The notes beneath the pieces are model-generated. The model did not search any database and was not told the DNA's origin. It saw only the letters and a program-made list of their open reading frames with translations. A stretch of 64,000 nt of DNA, from the NCBI RefSeq assembly GCF_001643375.1, contig NZ_LSHB01000056.1, positions 62,001 through 126,000 on the forward strand, given 5' to 3'. Numbering within the stretch: the stretch's first letter is position 1; the number at the start of each line of letters is the position of its first letter. Source of the DNA: Chryseobacterium sp. FP211-J200. GTDB lineage: Bacteria > Bacteroidota > Bacteroidia > Flavobacteriales > Weeksellaceae. Positions 24,950-34,074 of the stretch are shown piece by piece. The translations under genes and the position numbers were made by a program.

Positions 24950-25789
24950 ATGGACAAAAAAAAAGTATGGTTCGTGACAGGAGCTTCAAAAGGTTTAGGT
25001 TTAACTTTAGTCAGAAGATTATTGGCAGAAGGTCATTCTGTAGTGGCAACTTCAAGAAATATTGCTGAACTTCAGAAAGCCATCAGTGAAGAAAACGATT
25101 CATTTCTTCCGTTAGAAGTTGATTTGATTATCGAAAATTCTGTGGAAAACGCAGTTTCAAAATCAATAGAAAAATTCGGAAAATTGGATGTTGTGGTGAA
25201 CAACGCTGGGTACGGACAATTGGGGACTTTGGAAGAAATATCGGATTTGGAAAGTCGTCAGAATTTTGATACCAATGTTTTCGGTTCTCTGAATATTATT
25301 AGAAAAACAATGCCTTATTTAAGAGAACAAAAAAGCGGTTTCATCATCAACATCGCTTCAATCGGCGGATTAACGGGAGAATTTGCAGGTTGGGGAATCT
25401 ATTGCGCAACAAAATTTGCAGTGGTAGGTTTTACAGAAGCTTTGGCTGCGGAAGTAAAAGAATTTGGAGTAAATGCGACCGTCGTTTATCCGGGATATTT
25501 CAGAACAGATTTCTTAAAGGGTGGTTCACTCAGAACTCCGAAAACTGAAATCGAAGAATACACTGTAGCAAGACAACTTCAGACGGCACACGAAAAAGAC
25601 ATCAATGGAAATCAGCCGGGCGACCCTGAAAAAGCAGCTGTGGCATTGATGGAATTGGTAGCATTAGAAAATCCGGCTGTGCATTTGGTTTTAGGTTCTG
25701 ATGCATTTGGCATTGCAGGAAACAAATTAAATGCACTTCAAAACGAATTTTCTGAGTTTAAAACACTAAGTACATCTACAGATTATTAA
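24950..25789 (+). CDS. Short-chain dehydrogenase/reductase
   Basis: 279 residues. Classical SDR motifs: FVTGASKGLGLTL (coenzyme binding, 8-20), VVNNAGYG, INIASIGG with the catalytic Ser, and YCATK with Tyr and Lys (about 150-154). The PGYFRTDF segment follows. The arrangement resembles the ketoreductase or oxidoreductases that are often next to AraC regulators in Bacteroidetes. It lies between a broken and an intact AraC gene, with an AraC-type direct repeat in its promoter region. The substrate is not known. Confidence 0.85.
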   Translation: MDKKKVWFVTGASKGLGLTLVRRLLAEGHSVVATSRNIAELQKAISEENDSFLPLEVDLIIENSVENAVSKSIEKFGKLDVVVNNAGYGQLGTLEEISDLESRQNFDTNVFGSLNIIRKTMPYLREQKSGFIINIASIGGLTGEFAGWGIYCATKFAVVGFTEALAAEVKEFGVNATVVYPGYFRTDFLKGGSLRTPKTEIEEYTVARQLQTAHEKDINGNQPGDPEKAAVALMELVALENPAVHLVLGSDAFGIAGNKLNALQNEFSEFKTLSTSTDY

Positions 25790-25822
25790 ATTTGTAAAGG
25801 CAACAGTTTCTTGCTGTTGCCT
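25787..25822 (+). promoter_or_regulatory. Promoter and hairpin between the SDR and araC genes
   Basis: A perfect -7 box TAAATTTG (25787-25794) overlaps the SDR stop codon. The hairpin AGGCAACAG / CTGTTGCCT (25798-25806 with 25814-25822) follows directly, so it would terminate the SDR transcript, lead the araC transcript, or act as an operator. Confidence 0.6.
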
Positions 25823-25836
25823 ATAATTTTAAAGTT

Positions 25837-26751
25837 ATGACCAACAGAAAATTATACACCATCGATACCATTTCTGAATTTCACAGAATTTCAGGATTGC
25901 CAAAACCTCAGCATCCGCTCATCAGTTTGGTAGATTACAGTTTGGTCGAGTATCAAATTGAGGAATCCGAAATCAGCTGGGTTCAGGATTTGTATTTTAT
26001 GGGTTTCAAAAGAGATATTCAGGGGAAGTTTCATTATGGACAGAGTCAATACGATTTTGATGAAGGTCTGATGTGTTTTATTGCGCCGAGACAGGTCGTG
26101 AAAATGGTTATCAGCAAATATGAGACAAAACCTTCAGGTTATCTTTTGGCTTTTCATCCTGACTTTATTTGGAACACGCCTTTGGCAAAAACGATTAATA
26201 ATTATAAATTTTTCGGCTATGATGTGAATGAAGCCTTGTTCCTTTCTGAAAAGGAAGAAGAGACTTTAATTGGACTTTTTAAAGGCATCGAAAAAGAATA
26301 TCAGTCGGGAATTGACCAGTTTACTCAGAATATCATCATTTCTCAGATTGAAGTTATTTTAACTTATTGCGAAAGATTTTATCAAAGACAATTCATTACC
26401 AGAAAAAAGACCAATCATCAGGTTTTGGATAAATTAGAAACGGTTTTGGAAGATTATTTTAATGATAATATGATTGATAAAGGCTTACCAACAGCCAATT
26501 ACATTGCCGAACAATTGAATATTTCTACCAATTATCTCGGAAGTTTACTAAAACAACTGACCGGACAAACCACGCAGCAACACATTCACGAAAAACTTAT
26601 TGAGAAGGCCAAAGAAAAGCTGTCAACAACAGAACTTTCAATAAGTGAAATTGCCTATGAATTAGGGTTTGAACATTCTCAATCTTTCAGTAAATTATTT
26701 AAAGCCAAGACGGATATTTCGCCTTTGGAATTTAGGAAGTCTTTTAATTAA
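25837..26751 (+). CDS. AraC-family transcriptional regulator (intact)
   Basis: 304 residues. N-terminal sensor domain (1-180) with AFHPDFIWNTPLAK, then a C-terminal AraC domain (about 205-304): YIAEQLNISTNYLGSLLKQLTG, TTQQHIHEKLIEKAKEKL, ISEIAYELGFEHSQSFSKLFK, and SPLEFRKSFN. It is a diverged paralogue of the frameshifted gene at 23928-24838. The DNA-binding domains are similar enough that both could read the TTCAGCTACA repeats upstream of the SDR gene. Confidence 0.92.
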   Translation: MTNRKLYTIDTISEFHRISGLPKPQHPLISLVDYSLVEYQIEESEISWVQDLYFMGFKRDIQGKFHYGQSQYDFDEGLMCFIAPRQVVKMVISKYETKPSGYLLAFHPDFIWNTPLAKTINNYKFFGYDVNEALFLSEKEEETLIGLFKGIEKEYQSGIDQFTQNIIISQIEVILTYCERFYQRQFITRKKTNHQVLDKLETVLEDYFNDNMIDKGLPTANYIAEQLNISTNYLGSLLKQLTGQTTQQHIHEKLIEKAKEKLSTTELSISEIAYELGFEHSQSFSKLFKAKTDISPLEFRKSFN

Positions 26752-26757
26752 AACAAA

Positions 26758-26784
26758 AAACGACTGCAAATTTAGCAGTCGTTT
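26758..26784 (-). terminator. Bidirectional terminator between araC and dihydroorotase genes
   Basis: Perfect 10-bp stem AAACGACTGC / GCAGTCGTTT with a 7-base loop and A/T tracts on both sides, between convergent genes. Confidence 0.85.
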
Positions 26785-26787
26785 CAT

Positions 26788-28128
26788 TTATTCCTGAACT
26801 TCAAAAAGCAATCGCTCCCCGAATTTTTCTTCATTAATTTTTCCGTTGTCGTAAACCAGATTTCCGTTGACAAAAGTATGCGTCACTTTAGAATGAAACT
26901 CGGTTCCTTCCAATGGGCTCCAACCGCACTTGTAAAGGAGATTATCTTTTGCAACCGTCCAGTTTTCTTCTAAATCTACCAAAACAAGATCGGCTTTATA
27001 CCCTTCTCTCACAAAACCTCTTTTCTCTACCCGGAAAAGAATCGCAGGATTATGACACATTTTCTCCACAATTTTCTCTAAAGTAATTTTTCCATTTCGG
27101 AAATTCTCCAGCATCACAACCAAAGAATGCTGAACCAAAGGCGCTCCCGAAGGACATTTTGTATAGACGTTCTGTTTTTCTTCCCAAGTGTGTGGCGCAT
27201 GGTCGGTGGCAATCACATCGATTCTGTCATCGAGCAAGGCTTCCCAAAGTCCGTCTTTATCTTTCAAAGTTTTGACCGCCGGATTCCATTTGATAAGGTT
27301 TCCTTTCGTTTCGTAATCTTCATTGGTGAAAGTCAAATGGTGAACACAAACTTCTGCCGTTATTTTTTTATCTTTTAAGGGAATATCATTTCTAAAAAGG
27401 TCAGTTTCAATAGCCGTTGACAAATGGAAAATGTGAAGTCTTGCGCCAGTTTTTTGTGCTAATTCAATTGCTTTTGAAGATGATTTATAACAAGCTTCCT
27501 CACTTCTGATCAAGTGATGAAATTTCACAGGAATGTCGTCGCCGTATTCCGCTTTGTACTTTTCCGTATTTTCTCTAATCGTCGCTTCATCTTCGCAATG
27601 AACGGCAATCAGCATTTTGGTGTTGCTGAAAATATTTTCCAGCGTTTCAGGATTGTCAACCAGCATATTTCCTGTGGATGAACCGAGAAATAATTTGATT
27701 CCGGGAACATTTCTTGGATTTGTTTTGAGGATTTCTTCAAGATTATCATTGGTTCCGCCCATCATAAAACCGTAATTGGCGTAAGCTTTTTGAGAACCGA
27801 TTTCGTATTTATCTGCCAACAATTCCTGAGTTACAGCATTAGGAACGGTATTAGGCTGGTCAATAAAACTTGTGATTCCGCCGGCAATTGCTGCTTTTGA
27901 TTCGGTTTCTATGTCGCCTTTTTGCGTCAAACCTGGCTCACGGAAATGCACTTGGTCATCAATAATTCCTGGTAACAGATATTTTCCGGAAGCATCAATA
28001 ATTTGGTCAACATTTTCTTCAGAGATATTTTTTGCAATCTTGGAAATCAAATCATCTTCAATCAGAATATCACTTTCGAAGACCAGATTTTCGTTGACGA
28101 TTTGGGCGTTTTTTATTAGAATTTTCAT
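26788..28128 (-). CDS. pyrC: Dihydroorotase
   Basis: 446 residues of the amidohydrolase superfamily, class I-type dihydroorotase. It catalyses ring closure of carbamoyl-aspartate in pyrimidine synthesis. Motifs: PGIIDDQVHFREPGLTQKGD, IKLFLGSSTGNM (where the class I family has a carboxylated Lys), IAVHCEDE, RLHIFHLST, and IATDHAPHT. The usual first zinc-binding His of HxH is Gln here (D-Q-V-H), while the rest of the metal site is kept. I believe this change is common in Bacteroidetes homologues. Its 5' region contains TTAGA-type repeats. Confidence 0.9.
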   Translation of the reverse strand: MKILIKNAQIVNENLVFESDILIEDDLISKIAKNISEENVDQIIDASGKYLLPGIIDDQVHFREPGLTQKGDIETESKAAIAGGITSFIDQPNTVPNAVTQELLADKYEIGSQKAYANYGFMMGGTNDNLEEILKTNPRNVPGIKLFLGSSTGNMLVDNPETLENIFSNTKMLIAVHCEDEATIRENTEKYKAEYGDDIPVKFHHLIRSEEACYKSSSKAIELAQKTGARLHIFHLSTAIETDLFRNDIPLKDKKITAEVCVHHLTFTNEDYETKGNLIKWNPAVKTLKDKDGLWEALLDDRIDVIATDHAPHTWEEKQNVYTKCPSGAPLVQHSLVVMLENFRNGKITLEKIVEKMCHNPAILFRVEKRGFVREGYKADLVLVDLEENWTVAKDNLLYKCGWSPLEGTEFHSKVTHTFVNGNLVYDNGKINEEKFGERLLFEVQE

Positions 28129-28133
28129 TTTTA

Positions 28134-28168
28134 ATTAGATATTAGAAGTTAGATATTAGAAGTTAGAC
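28134..28168 (-). repeat. TTAGA-type short repeat, copy 4
   Basis: Two near-identical units of attagatattagaagttag just above pyrC, inside its presumed leader. Confidence 0.6.
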
Positions 28169-28285
28169 TTCAATCTAAAAATTTCATTTTAAGCAAAATT
28201 AAGTTTTTGAAAACGATTACTCAAGTTTTTGAATTATTAAGTCATTAAAATATTATTTCAGTAAATTGCTTCAAAATTCCAAAGA

Positions 28286-30583
28286 ATGTCTCCGAGAAAA
28301 TACATTTTAGTCCTACCCGTTTTATTCGCTTCATTATTCAGTTCCCAAAAATTAGAAAACCTCTCAAAATTCGTGAATCCCATCATTGGCACCGAAAAAA
28401 TGGGACATACTTTTCCAGGCGCAACAGTTCCTTTTGGCGCGGTTCAACTCAGTCCGGAAACCGATTCGCTTTCATATGAAGTCAATGGAAAATACAATCC
28501 TGATGTTTACAAATATTGTGCTGGCTACCGTTATGAAGACAAAACGATTGTCGGATTTTCGCATACGCATTTCAGCGGAACGGGACATTCGGATTTGGGA
28601 GATTTCTTGATTATGCCAACGGTTGGAAAATTAAAATTAAATCCAGGAACTGCACAAAAACCAGGAAGTGGATTCCGTTCCAGATTTTCTCACCAAAACG
28701 AAAAGGCGGAAGCCGGCTATTACAAAGTGAAACTTGACGATTATAATATTCTGGCTGAAATGACGGCTACAACAAGAGTTGGCGTTCATCAATATACATT
28801 TCCGAAATCTGATGATGCGCATATTATTCTGGATTTGATGGCGGGAATTTACAATTATGATGACAAAAATGTATGGACTTACGTTAGGATTGAAAATGAC
28901 CACAGAATCACAGGTTACCGACAAACCAACGGTTGGGCGAGAACAAGAACGGTCTATTTCGCAATGGAATTTTCCAAGCCTTTCAAATCTTACGGGCAGA
29001 AAAATTTTGACACTAAACAAGCCTACCGAGGTTTCTGGAGAAAATGGAATCAGGACGATAATTTCCCCGAGATTGCAGGCAAAAAAATCAGAATGCATTT
29101 TGATTTTGATACTCAGGAAAATGAAAAAGTTCAAATCAAATTTGCGATTTCGCCAGTCAGTCAAGCCAATGCTTTGGAAAATTTAACCACGGAAACGCCG
29201 GATTGGAACTTCGAAAAGATAAAATCACAAGCTCAAAACGTTTGGAATAAAGAACTTAATAAAATCGTTGTCAACACACTTTCCGAAGATGACAAAGTGA
29301 ATTTTTACACGGCGATGTACCACACATTCATCAATCCAACAACCTATATGGATGCGAACGGCGAGTACAAAGGTCTTGACCAAAATGTACATCAGGCGAA
29401 AGGTTTTACTAATTACACGACGTTTTCGCTTTGGGACACTTATCGCGCTTTGCATCCGTTTTTCAACATCATTCAGCCAAAACGGAATGATGATATGATA
29501 AAATCGATGATGGCGCATTATGACCAATTCAGTTTGAAAATGTTGCCGGTTTGGTCACATTATGCCAATGAAAATTGGTGCATGAGCGGTTATCATTCGG
29601 TTTCCCTGATTGCTGATGCGATTATCAAAGGTACTTACACCGGAAATCCAGAGGAAGCTTTGAAGGCTTGTATCGCCACTTCCAACAAAAGAAATTACGA
29701 AGGCATCGGCGAATATATTGACAAAGGTTATATCTCTGCGGAGAAAATTGGAACATCGGTTTCCAACACCGTGGAATACGCGTATGACGATTGGGCGATT
29801 GCTCAAATAGCCAAGAAATTAGGAAAAACTGACATCTACAATGAATATCTGAAACGTTCCGAAAACTGGAAAAATGTCTTCGACAAATCGATTGGTTTTA
29901 TGAGACCAAGATTGTCTGACGGAAGTTTTAAAAAGGAATTTGATTTGATGAGCACGCACGGGCAAGGCTTTATCGAAGGGAATTCCTGGAATTACAGTTT
30001 CTTCGTTCCGCATAATCCTGAGGAATTAATGAAAGTTATGGGTGGAAAAAAGAAATTCGGAGGAAATCTTGATGAACTATTTTCAATGCATTTGCCTGAC
30101 GCGTTTTTTGCTGACACGGAAGACATTACTCGAGAAGGAATTATCGGCGGTTATGTTCACGGGAACGAACCAGCGCATCACGTGGCTTACTTATATAATG
30201 TTGCCGGACAACCTTGGAAAACACAGTCTCAAATCCGAAAAATTCTGACGATGCAATACAAAGCAAAGCCAGACGGATTAGGCGGAAATGACGATTGTGG
30301 ACAGATGAGCGCGTGGTATATTTTCAGCAGTTTGGGATTTTATCCGGTTTCGCCGGGTTCTGATGAATATTGGATTGGAAGCCCGAGTATCATTAACGCA
30401 AAATTAAATTTGGAGAACGGAAAAACGTTTGAAATCGAGGCTGAAAATCAATCAGAAAAGAATGTTTACATCGAAAGAATCGAGCTGAATGGGAAACCGT
30501 TTGACGGTTACAAATTGAAGCACGAAGATATTATGAAAGGTGGAAAACTGGTTTTCTTTATGAATTATAAGCTGAAGAAATAA
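28286..30583 (+). CDS. GH92 family alpha-1,2-mannosidase
   Basis: 765 residues. Signal peptide about 1-20, then FVNPIIGTEKMGHTFPGATVPFGAVQLSP, the hallmark N-terminal motif of GH92. Also GFSHTHFSGTGHSDLGD, YHTFINPTTYMDANGEYKGLD, and the catalytic-domain segments HGQGFIEGNSWNYSFFVP, GNEPAHHVAYLYN, and GLGGNDDCGQMSAWYIFSSLGFYP. These enzymes remove mannose from eukaryotic N-glycans or yeast mannan, with calcium. Location is periplasmic or outer surface. No SusCD pair is nearby, so it is not part of a visible utilisation locus. Confidence 0.93.
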   Translation: MSPRKYILVLPVLFASLFSSQKLENLSKFVNPIIGTEKMGHTFPGATVPFGAVQLSPETDSLSYEVNGKYNPDVYKYCAGYRYEDKTIVGFSHTHFSGTGHSDLGDFLIMPTVGKLKLNPGTAQKPGSGFRSRFSHQNEKAEAGYYKVKLDDYNILAEMTATTRVGVHQYTFPKSDDAHIILDLMAGIYNYDDKNVWTYVRIENDHRITGYRQTNGWARTRTVYFAMEFSKPFKSYGQKNFDTKQAYRGFWRKWNQDDNFPEIAGKKIRMHFDFDTQENEKVQIKFAISPVSQANALENLTTETPDWNFEKIKSQAQNVWNKELNKIVVNTLSEDDKVNFYTAMYHTFINPTTYMDANGEYKGLDQNVHQAKGFTNYTTFSLWDTYRALHPFFNIIQPKRNDDMIKSMMAHYDQFSLKMLPVWSHYANENWCMSGYHSVSLIADAIIKGTYTGNPEEALKACIATSNKRNYEGIGEYIDKGYISAEKIGTSVSNTVEYAYDDWAIAQIAKKLGKTDIYNEYLKRSENWKNVFDKSIGFMRPRLSDGSFKKEFDLMSTHGQGFIEGNSWNYSFFVPHNPEELMKVMGGKKKFGGNLDELFSMHLPDAFFADTEDITREGIIGGYVHGNEPAHHVAYLYNVAGQPWKTQSQIRKILTMQYKAKPDGLGGNDDCGQMSAWYIFSSLGFYPVSPGSDEYWIGSPSIINAKLNLENGKTFEIEAENQSEKNVYIERIELNGKPFDGYKLKHEDIMKGGKLVFFMNYKLKK

Positions 30584-30606
30584 ATCGGATTCTTATCAGA
30601 ATAGAT

Positions 30607-30614
30607 TATTTTTG
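30607..30614 (+). promoter_or_regulatory. -7 box for the flippase gene
   Basis: TATTTTTG, perfect, 14 bases before the TTG start. Confidence 0.6.
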
Positions 30615-30628
30615 CAAAAATTTTTGAA

Positions 30629-32086
30629 TTGAAGAAACTTCTCGGACAAACCGCTCTTTATGGATTAACAACTGTGATTATCAGGCTGTTTCCATTTGTA
30701 ATTAATCCAATTATTACGAGAACTTTTGGTCCGTCTGCCTATTCGCCTTACGCGGATTTTTATTCCGTAGCCGGCGTTATCGCCGTACTTTTGACCCACG
30801 GAATGGAAACAACTTTTTTCCGATTTGCATTGGATGAAAAAGACGACAGAAAACTGATTTCGACTGCTTTTTTCAGTGTGTTGGCTGTGACTTTGGTTTA
30901 TTTATTTTTCACATTAGTTTACAGAAAGCCTTTAGCAATTGCTTTCAAAACGCCAGACCAAGTTGATTTACTGGCAATTCTTACTGTAACTTTGGCTTTG
31001 GACGCTTTTTCTGCAATGCCTTTCGTAATGCTGAGAAAAAATGAAAGACCTTTAAAATATGCCGGAATCAGAATCACAAATGGAATTATCAATTTCCTAT
31101 TAGTCGTATTTTTTATCATTATTCTTCCAAGATATCCAGAAGGGATTTTCAGTTTGAAATACAGTCCTGAATTTGGAATTGGTTATGTTTTTGTCGCTAA
31201 TTTAGTGGCGAGTTCTGTTACATTTCTGATGTTATATCAAGAATTATTAATCGCGAGGATTAAACATTTCTCTTGGGAACTTTGGAAAAAAATGATAAAA
31301 TATTCCTGGCCAATTACAATCGCTGGATTAGCCGGGATTATCAATGAAACTTTTGACAGACAGTTTCTTAAATTTCTTTTACCTGAAGAAATCGGACGAC
31401 ACGAATTGGGCGTATATGGCGGTGTCGCAAAAGTGGTGACCTTTGTTATTTTGTTCCGTCAAGCTTATTCTTTGGGAATTGAACCTTTCTTTTTCAGCAA
31501 TTCAAAGAATAAAAATGCAAAGGAAATGTATGTCAAACTGATGGATATTTTCATCGCCATCAACTGTCTCATCGTCTTATTCCTTTCTGTAAATCTTAAT
31601 CTGATTGCGAAAGTTTACATCAATAATCCGGAGTATTATGAAGGAATATCAATTCTGCCAATCTTATTTTTTGCAAGCTTATTTATAGGAATCTATCTCA
31701 ATCTTTCAATTTGGTATAAATTGACGGATAAGACTATTATTGGCGCTTATATCTCAGCCATTGGTGTTTTGACAACCATAATAATTAATTTTTATTTTAT
31801 TCCTAAATACGGATATTGGGCATCCACTTGGGCAACCATTGCAAGCTACTTCGCAATGATGGTCATATCATACGTTTGGGGACAATACAAATATCCAGTC
31901 CCCTATAATATTTATAAAAATTCAATTATCATTCTCGTAACAATGGTTGTATCTTTGGCATATTACCAATATTTAAAAGAAAATATTTGGTTGGGAAATC
32001 TTATATTTCTACTTTTGGCAACCATTTTGCTAAAGACAGAGAATTTGATTCCTCAAAAAATCTTAAATAAAATCGGAATGAAATGA
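30629..32086 (+). CDS. Wzx/MATE-type polysaccharide flippase-like membrane protein
   Basis: 485 residues with about 12-14 hydrophobic segments across its length. The N-terminal LGQTALYGLTTVIIRLFPFVINPIITRTFGPSAYSPYADF is characteristic of MOP-superfamily polysaccharide exporters, with GLAGIINETFDRQFLKFLLP in the middle. It probably flips lipid-linked saccharides across the inner membrane. The start is TTG at 30629-30631 (no ATG exists in the right place). The nucleotidyltransferase that follows 42 bases later suggests a shared glycan role, though no full capsule locus is here. Confidence 0.85.
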   Translation: MKKLLGQTALYGLTTVIIRLFPFVINPIITRTFGPSAYSPYADFYSVAGVIAVLLTHGMETTFFRFALDEKDDRKLISTAFFSVLAVTLVYLFFTLVYRKPLAIAFKTPDQVDLLAILTVTLALDAFSAMPFVMLRKNERPLKYAGIRITNGIINFLLVVFFIIILPRYPEGIFSLKYSPEFGIGYVFVANLVASSVTFLMLYQELLIARIKHFSWELWKKMIKYSWPITIAGLAGIINETFDRQFLKFLLPEEIGRHELGVYGGVAKVVTFVILFRQAYSLGIEPFFFSNSKNKNAKEMYVKLMDIFIAINCLIVLFLSVNLNLIAKVYINNPEYYEGISILPILFFASLFIGIYLNLSIWYKLTDKTIIGAYISAIGVLTTIIINFYFIPKYGYWASTWATIASYFAMMVISYVWGQYKYPVPYNIYKNSIIILVTMVVSLAYYQYLKENIWLGNLIFLLLATILLKTENLIPQKILNKIGMK

Positions 32087-32128
32087 ATCTATTAATTCAC
32101 TAATAGTCAATAATTTAACAACAAACTT

Positions 32129-33148
32129 ATGAAAATAATAGTTCCAATGGCTGGACGTGGTTCACGTTTGAGACCACATACATTAACGGTTCCAAAACCA
32201 TTGATCCCGATTGGCGGAAAACCAATTGTACAAAGACTCGTAGAAGACATTGCAAAAGTTGCAAATCAACCTATAGAGGAGATCGCTTTCATTATCGGTG
32301 ATTTTGGTCCAGAGGTAGAAGCATCTCTTATAAAAGTAGCAGAAAATCTTGGTGCAAAAGGAAGCATTTATGCTCAAACTGAACCTTTAGGAACAGCTCA
32401 CGCCATTAATTGTGCTAAAGAAAGTATGACCGGACCGGTAATCATCGCTTTTGCTGATACGCTTTTCCGTGCAGATTTCCATCTAGACACCAATGCTGAC
32501 GGTGTGATCTGGGTAAAGAAGGTAGAAGACCCTTCTGCTTTCGGTGTTGTGAAATTGGACGATTATGGTTTTATCACAGACTTCGTGGAAAAACCAAAAG
32601 AATTTGTTTCCGACCTTGCGATCATCGGAATTTATTACTTCAATTCTGCTGAGAAATTGATGACAGAAATCGATTATATTATGGAAAATAATATTACCGA
32701 AGGTGGCGAATATCAATTGACAACGGCATTAGAAAACCTGAGAGCAAAAGGCGCCAAATTCTCTCTTGGAAAAGTGGATGACTGGATGGATTGTGGCAAC
32801 AAAAATGCTACGGTGGAGACCAACAGTAAGATCCTACAGTACGAAAGAGCCAATATGGCCAACTTCCCAGAGTCTGCAGACATCGAAAACTGCATGATCA
32901 TTCCACCTTGTTTCATCGGGGAAAATGTAAAGATTTTGAATTCTAAAATCGGACCTAACGTATCTCTTGGGAACAATACGGTTGTCATCAATTCTAATAT
33001 CGATAACTCATTGATCCAGGAAAACACAATTATCGATCACGGAAACTTGAGCAACTCGATGATCGGGAACTCTGCCAAGTATTTTGGTGTTGCGAGAGAG
33101 ATTTCTTTGGGAGATTATTCCGTTTTGGATTTCGTTTCGAAAGATTAA
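32129..33148 (+). CDS. Sugar-1-phosphate nucleotidyltransferase
   Basis: 339 residues. The N-terminal transferase domain has the nucleotide-binding motif IVPMAGRGSRLRPHTLTVPKPLIPI and EPLGTAHAI, and DDWMDCGNK lies nearer the C-terminal side. Residues about 255-339 form a left-handed beta-helix-like tail (IGENVKILNSKIGPNVSLGNN ...). This resembles RmlA and GlmU-type enzymes that make NDP-sugars. The base and sugar are unknown, with glucose-1-phosphate and dTTP/UTP being the likely pair. It may be co-transcribed with the preceding flippase and is followed by a strong terminator. Confidence 0.88.
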   Translation: MKIIVPMAGRGSRLRPHTLTVPKPLIPIGGKPIVQRLVEDIAKVANQPIEEIAFIIGDFGPEVEASLIKVAENLGAKGSIYAQTEPLGTAHAINCAKESMTGPVIIAFADTLFRADFHLDTNADGVIWVKKVEDPSAFGVVKLDDYGFITDFVEKPKEFVSDLAIIGIYYFNSAEKLMTEIDYIMENNITEGGEYQLTTALENLRAKGAKFSLGKVDDWMDCGNKNATVETNSKILQYERANMANFPESADIENCMIIPPCFIGENVKILNSKIGPNVSLGNNTVVINSNIDNSLIQENTIIDHGNLSNSMIGNSAKYFGVAREISLGDYSVLDFVSKD

Positions 33149-33169
33149 ATTTAATTTTAATAAAATATC

Positions 33170-33209
33170 AACTTTGTCAAGGTCTAGAACTTTGACAAAG
33201 TTTTTTTTT
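33170..33209 (+). terminator. Terminator after the nucleotidyltransferase gene
   Basis: Perfect 11-bp stem AACTTTGTCAA / TTGACAAAGTT with an 11-base loop, followed by a T-run to 33209. Confidence 0.88.
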
Positions 33210-33276
33210 AGATACTTATTTGAAAATATAAGCTTATTTTTGGCGTTAATATTGTAAGTTTCATCGTAAAAAAGTT

Positions 33277-34074
33277 ATGCAAAAATACATTCTCATCATA
33301 GTTTCAGCTCTACTTGTCACTTCTTGTAAAGTTCAGAAAAACCAGGGCACAACTCCTATCAGTACAACAAAACCAATCTCCAACAACGCCAGTTTTTTTT
33401 CAGCAATTGAAAAAAAATCAACTTTCGATGCTGTGAAGATCAATAGTAAAATCGATGCAAAGACGGGCTCGTTCATTCCAACTCTAGATGCTGTAATCTA
33501 CATAGAGAATGGCCAAAAAGTTTGGATGAATCTGACTGCGGTCATTCTCCAGGCGGCGAGAGGTGTTGCGACTCCAGAAGGTATCAAAGGTTATTATAAA
33601 TTGGACAAAACTTACATTGATTCTGATTTTGGTTATCTTAATAAATTATTGAATGTCAACTTCATCGACTACAATGCTTTGCAGAATTTGCTTTTGGGAA
33701 AGACCTTTATCCCAGTTTCTGAAAATGATTATAATCTAACTCAAAATATTTCTGGTTTCAATTTGACTTCAAAACAAAATCAAAAAATTACTGAGAACGG
33801 AAAAACAACGGAGTACAAGATCTCTTTGGATTACGATGCAGAATTCAATCTCAGTCACGTTCTATTATCAAATCCAGCGAATAATGACCAGCTGGAAATC
33901 ACTTATTCGAATAGAGAAATCCTCAACAACGAGAGCTTTCCTAGAAGTGTTAAAATAATTATAAAAGCCAATAAAACAGACGAAATATTATTAGAAAATA
34001 CGAAATTTGATTTTTCCCGGATGGAAACTACTTATTCCGTTCCTGCCAATTACAAAAAGACAGAGATTAAATGA
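33277..34074 (+). CDS. DUF4292 family lipoprotein
   Basis: 265 residues. Lipoprotein signal with lipobox LLVTSC (Cys17). The mature part (FFSAIEKKSTFDAVKINSKID ...) has the beta-sandwich pattern typical of DUF4292, which resembles LolB/LolA-like folds. The role is probably in envelope biogenesis, not proven. A -7 box TATTTTTG lies at 33235-33242. The stop codon overlaps the start of the EnvC-like gene (34071-34074), so the two are translated together. Confidence 0.85.
   Translation: MQKYILIIVSALLVTSCKVQKNQGTTPISTTKPISNNASFFSAIEKKSTFDAVKINSKIDAKTGSFIPTLDAVIYIENGQKVWMNLTAVILQAARGVATPEGIKGYYKLDKTYIDSDFGYLNKLLNVNFIDYNALQNLLLGKTFIPVSENDYNLTQNISGFNLTSKQNQKITENGKTTEYKISLDYDAEFNLSHVLLSNPANNDQLEITYSNREILNNESFPRSVKIIIKANKTDEILLENTKFDFSRMETTYSVPANYKKTEIK

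Noticed and set aside
22952-26751. A defence island
   Set aside because: Genes are a hydrolase, an SDR and AraC regulators, without nuclease, helicase, protease or TIR-like domains.
28134-28168. A CRISPR array
   Set aside because: The TTAGA units are short, degenerate and have no spacers; no cas gene is in the window.
30629-33148. A capsule or O-antigen locus
   Set aside because: Only a flippase and one nucleotidyltransferase are present; no glycosyltransferases or polymerase, so I do not call a locus.
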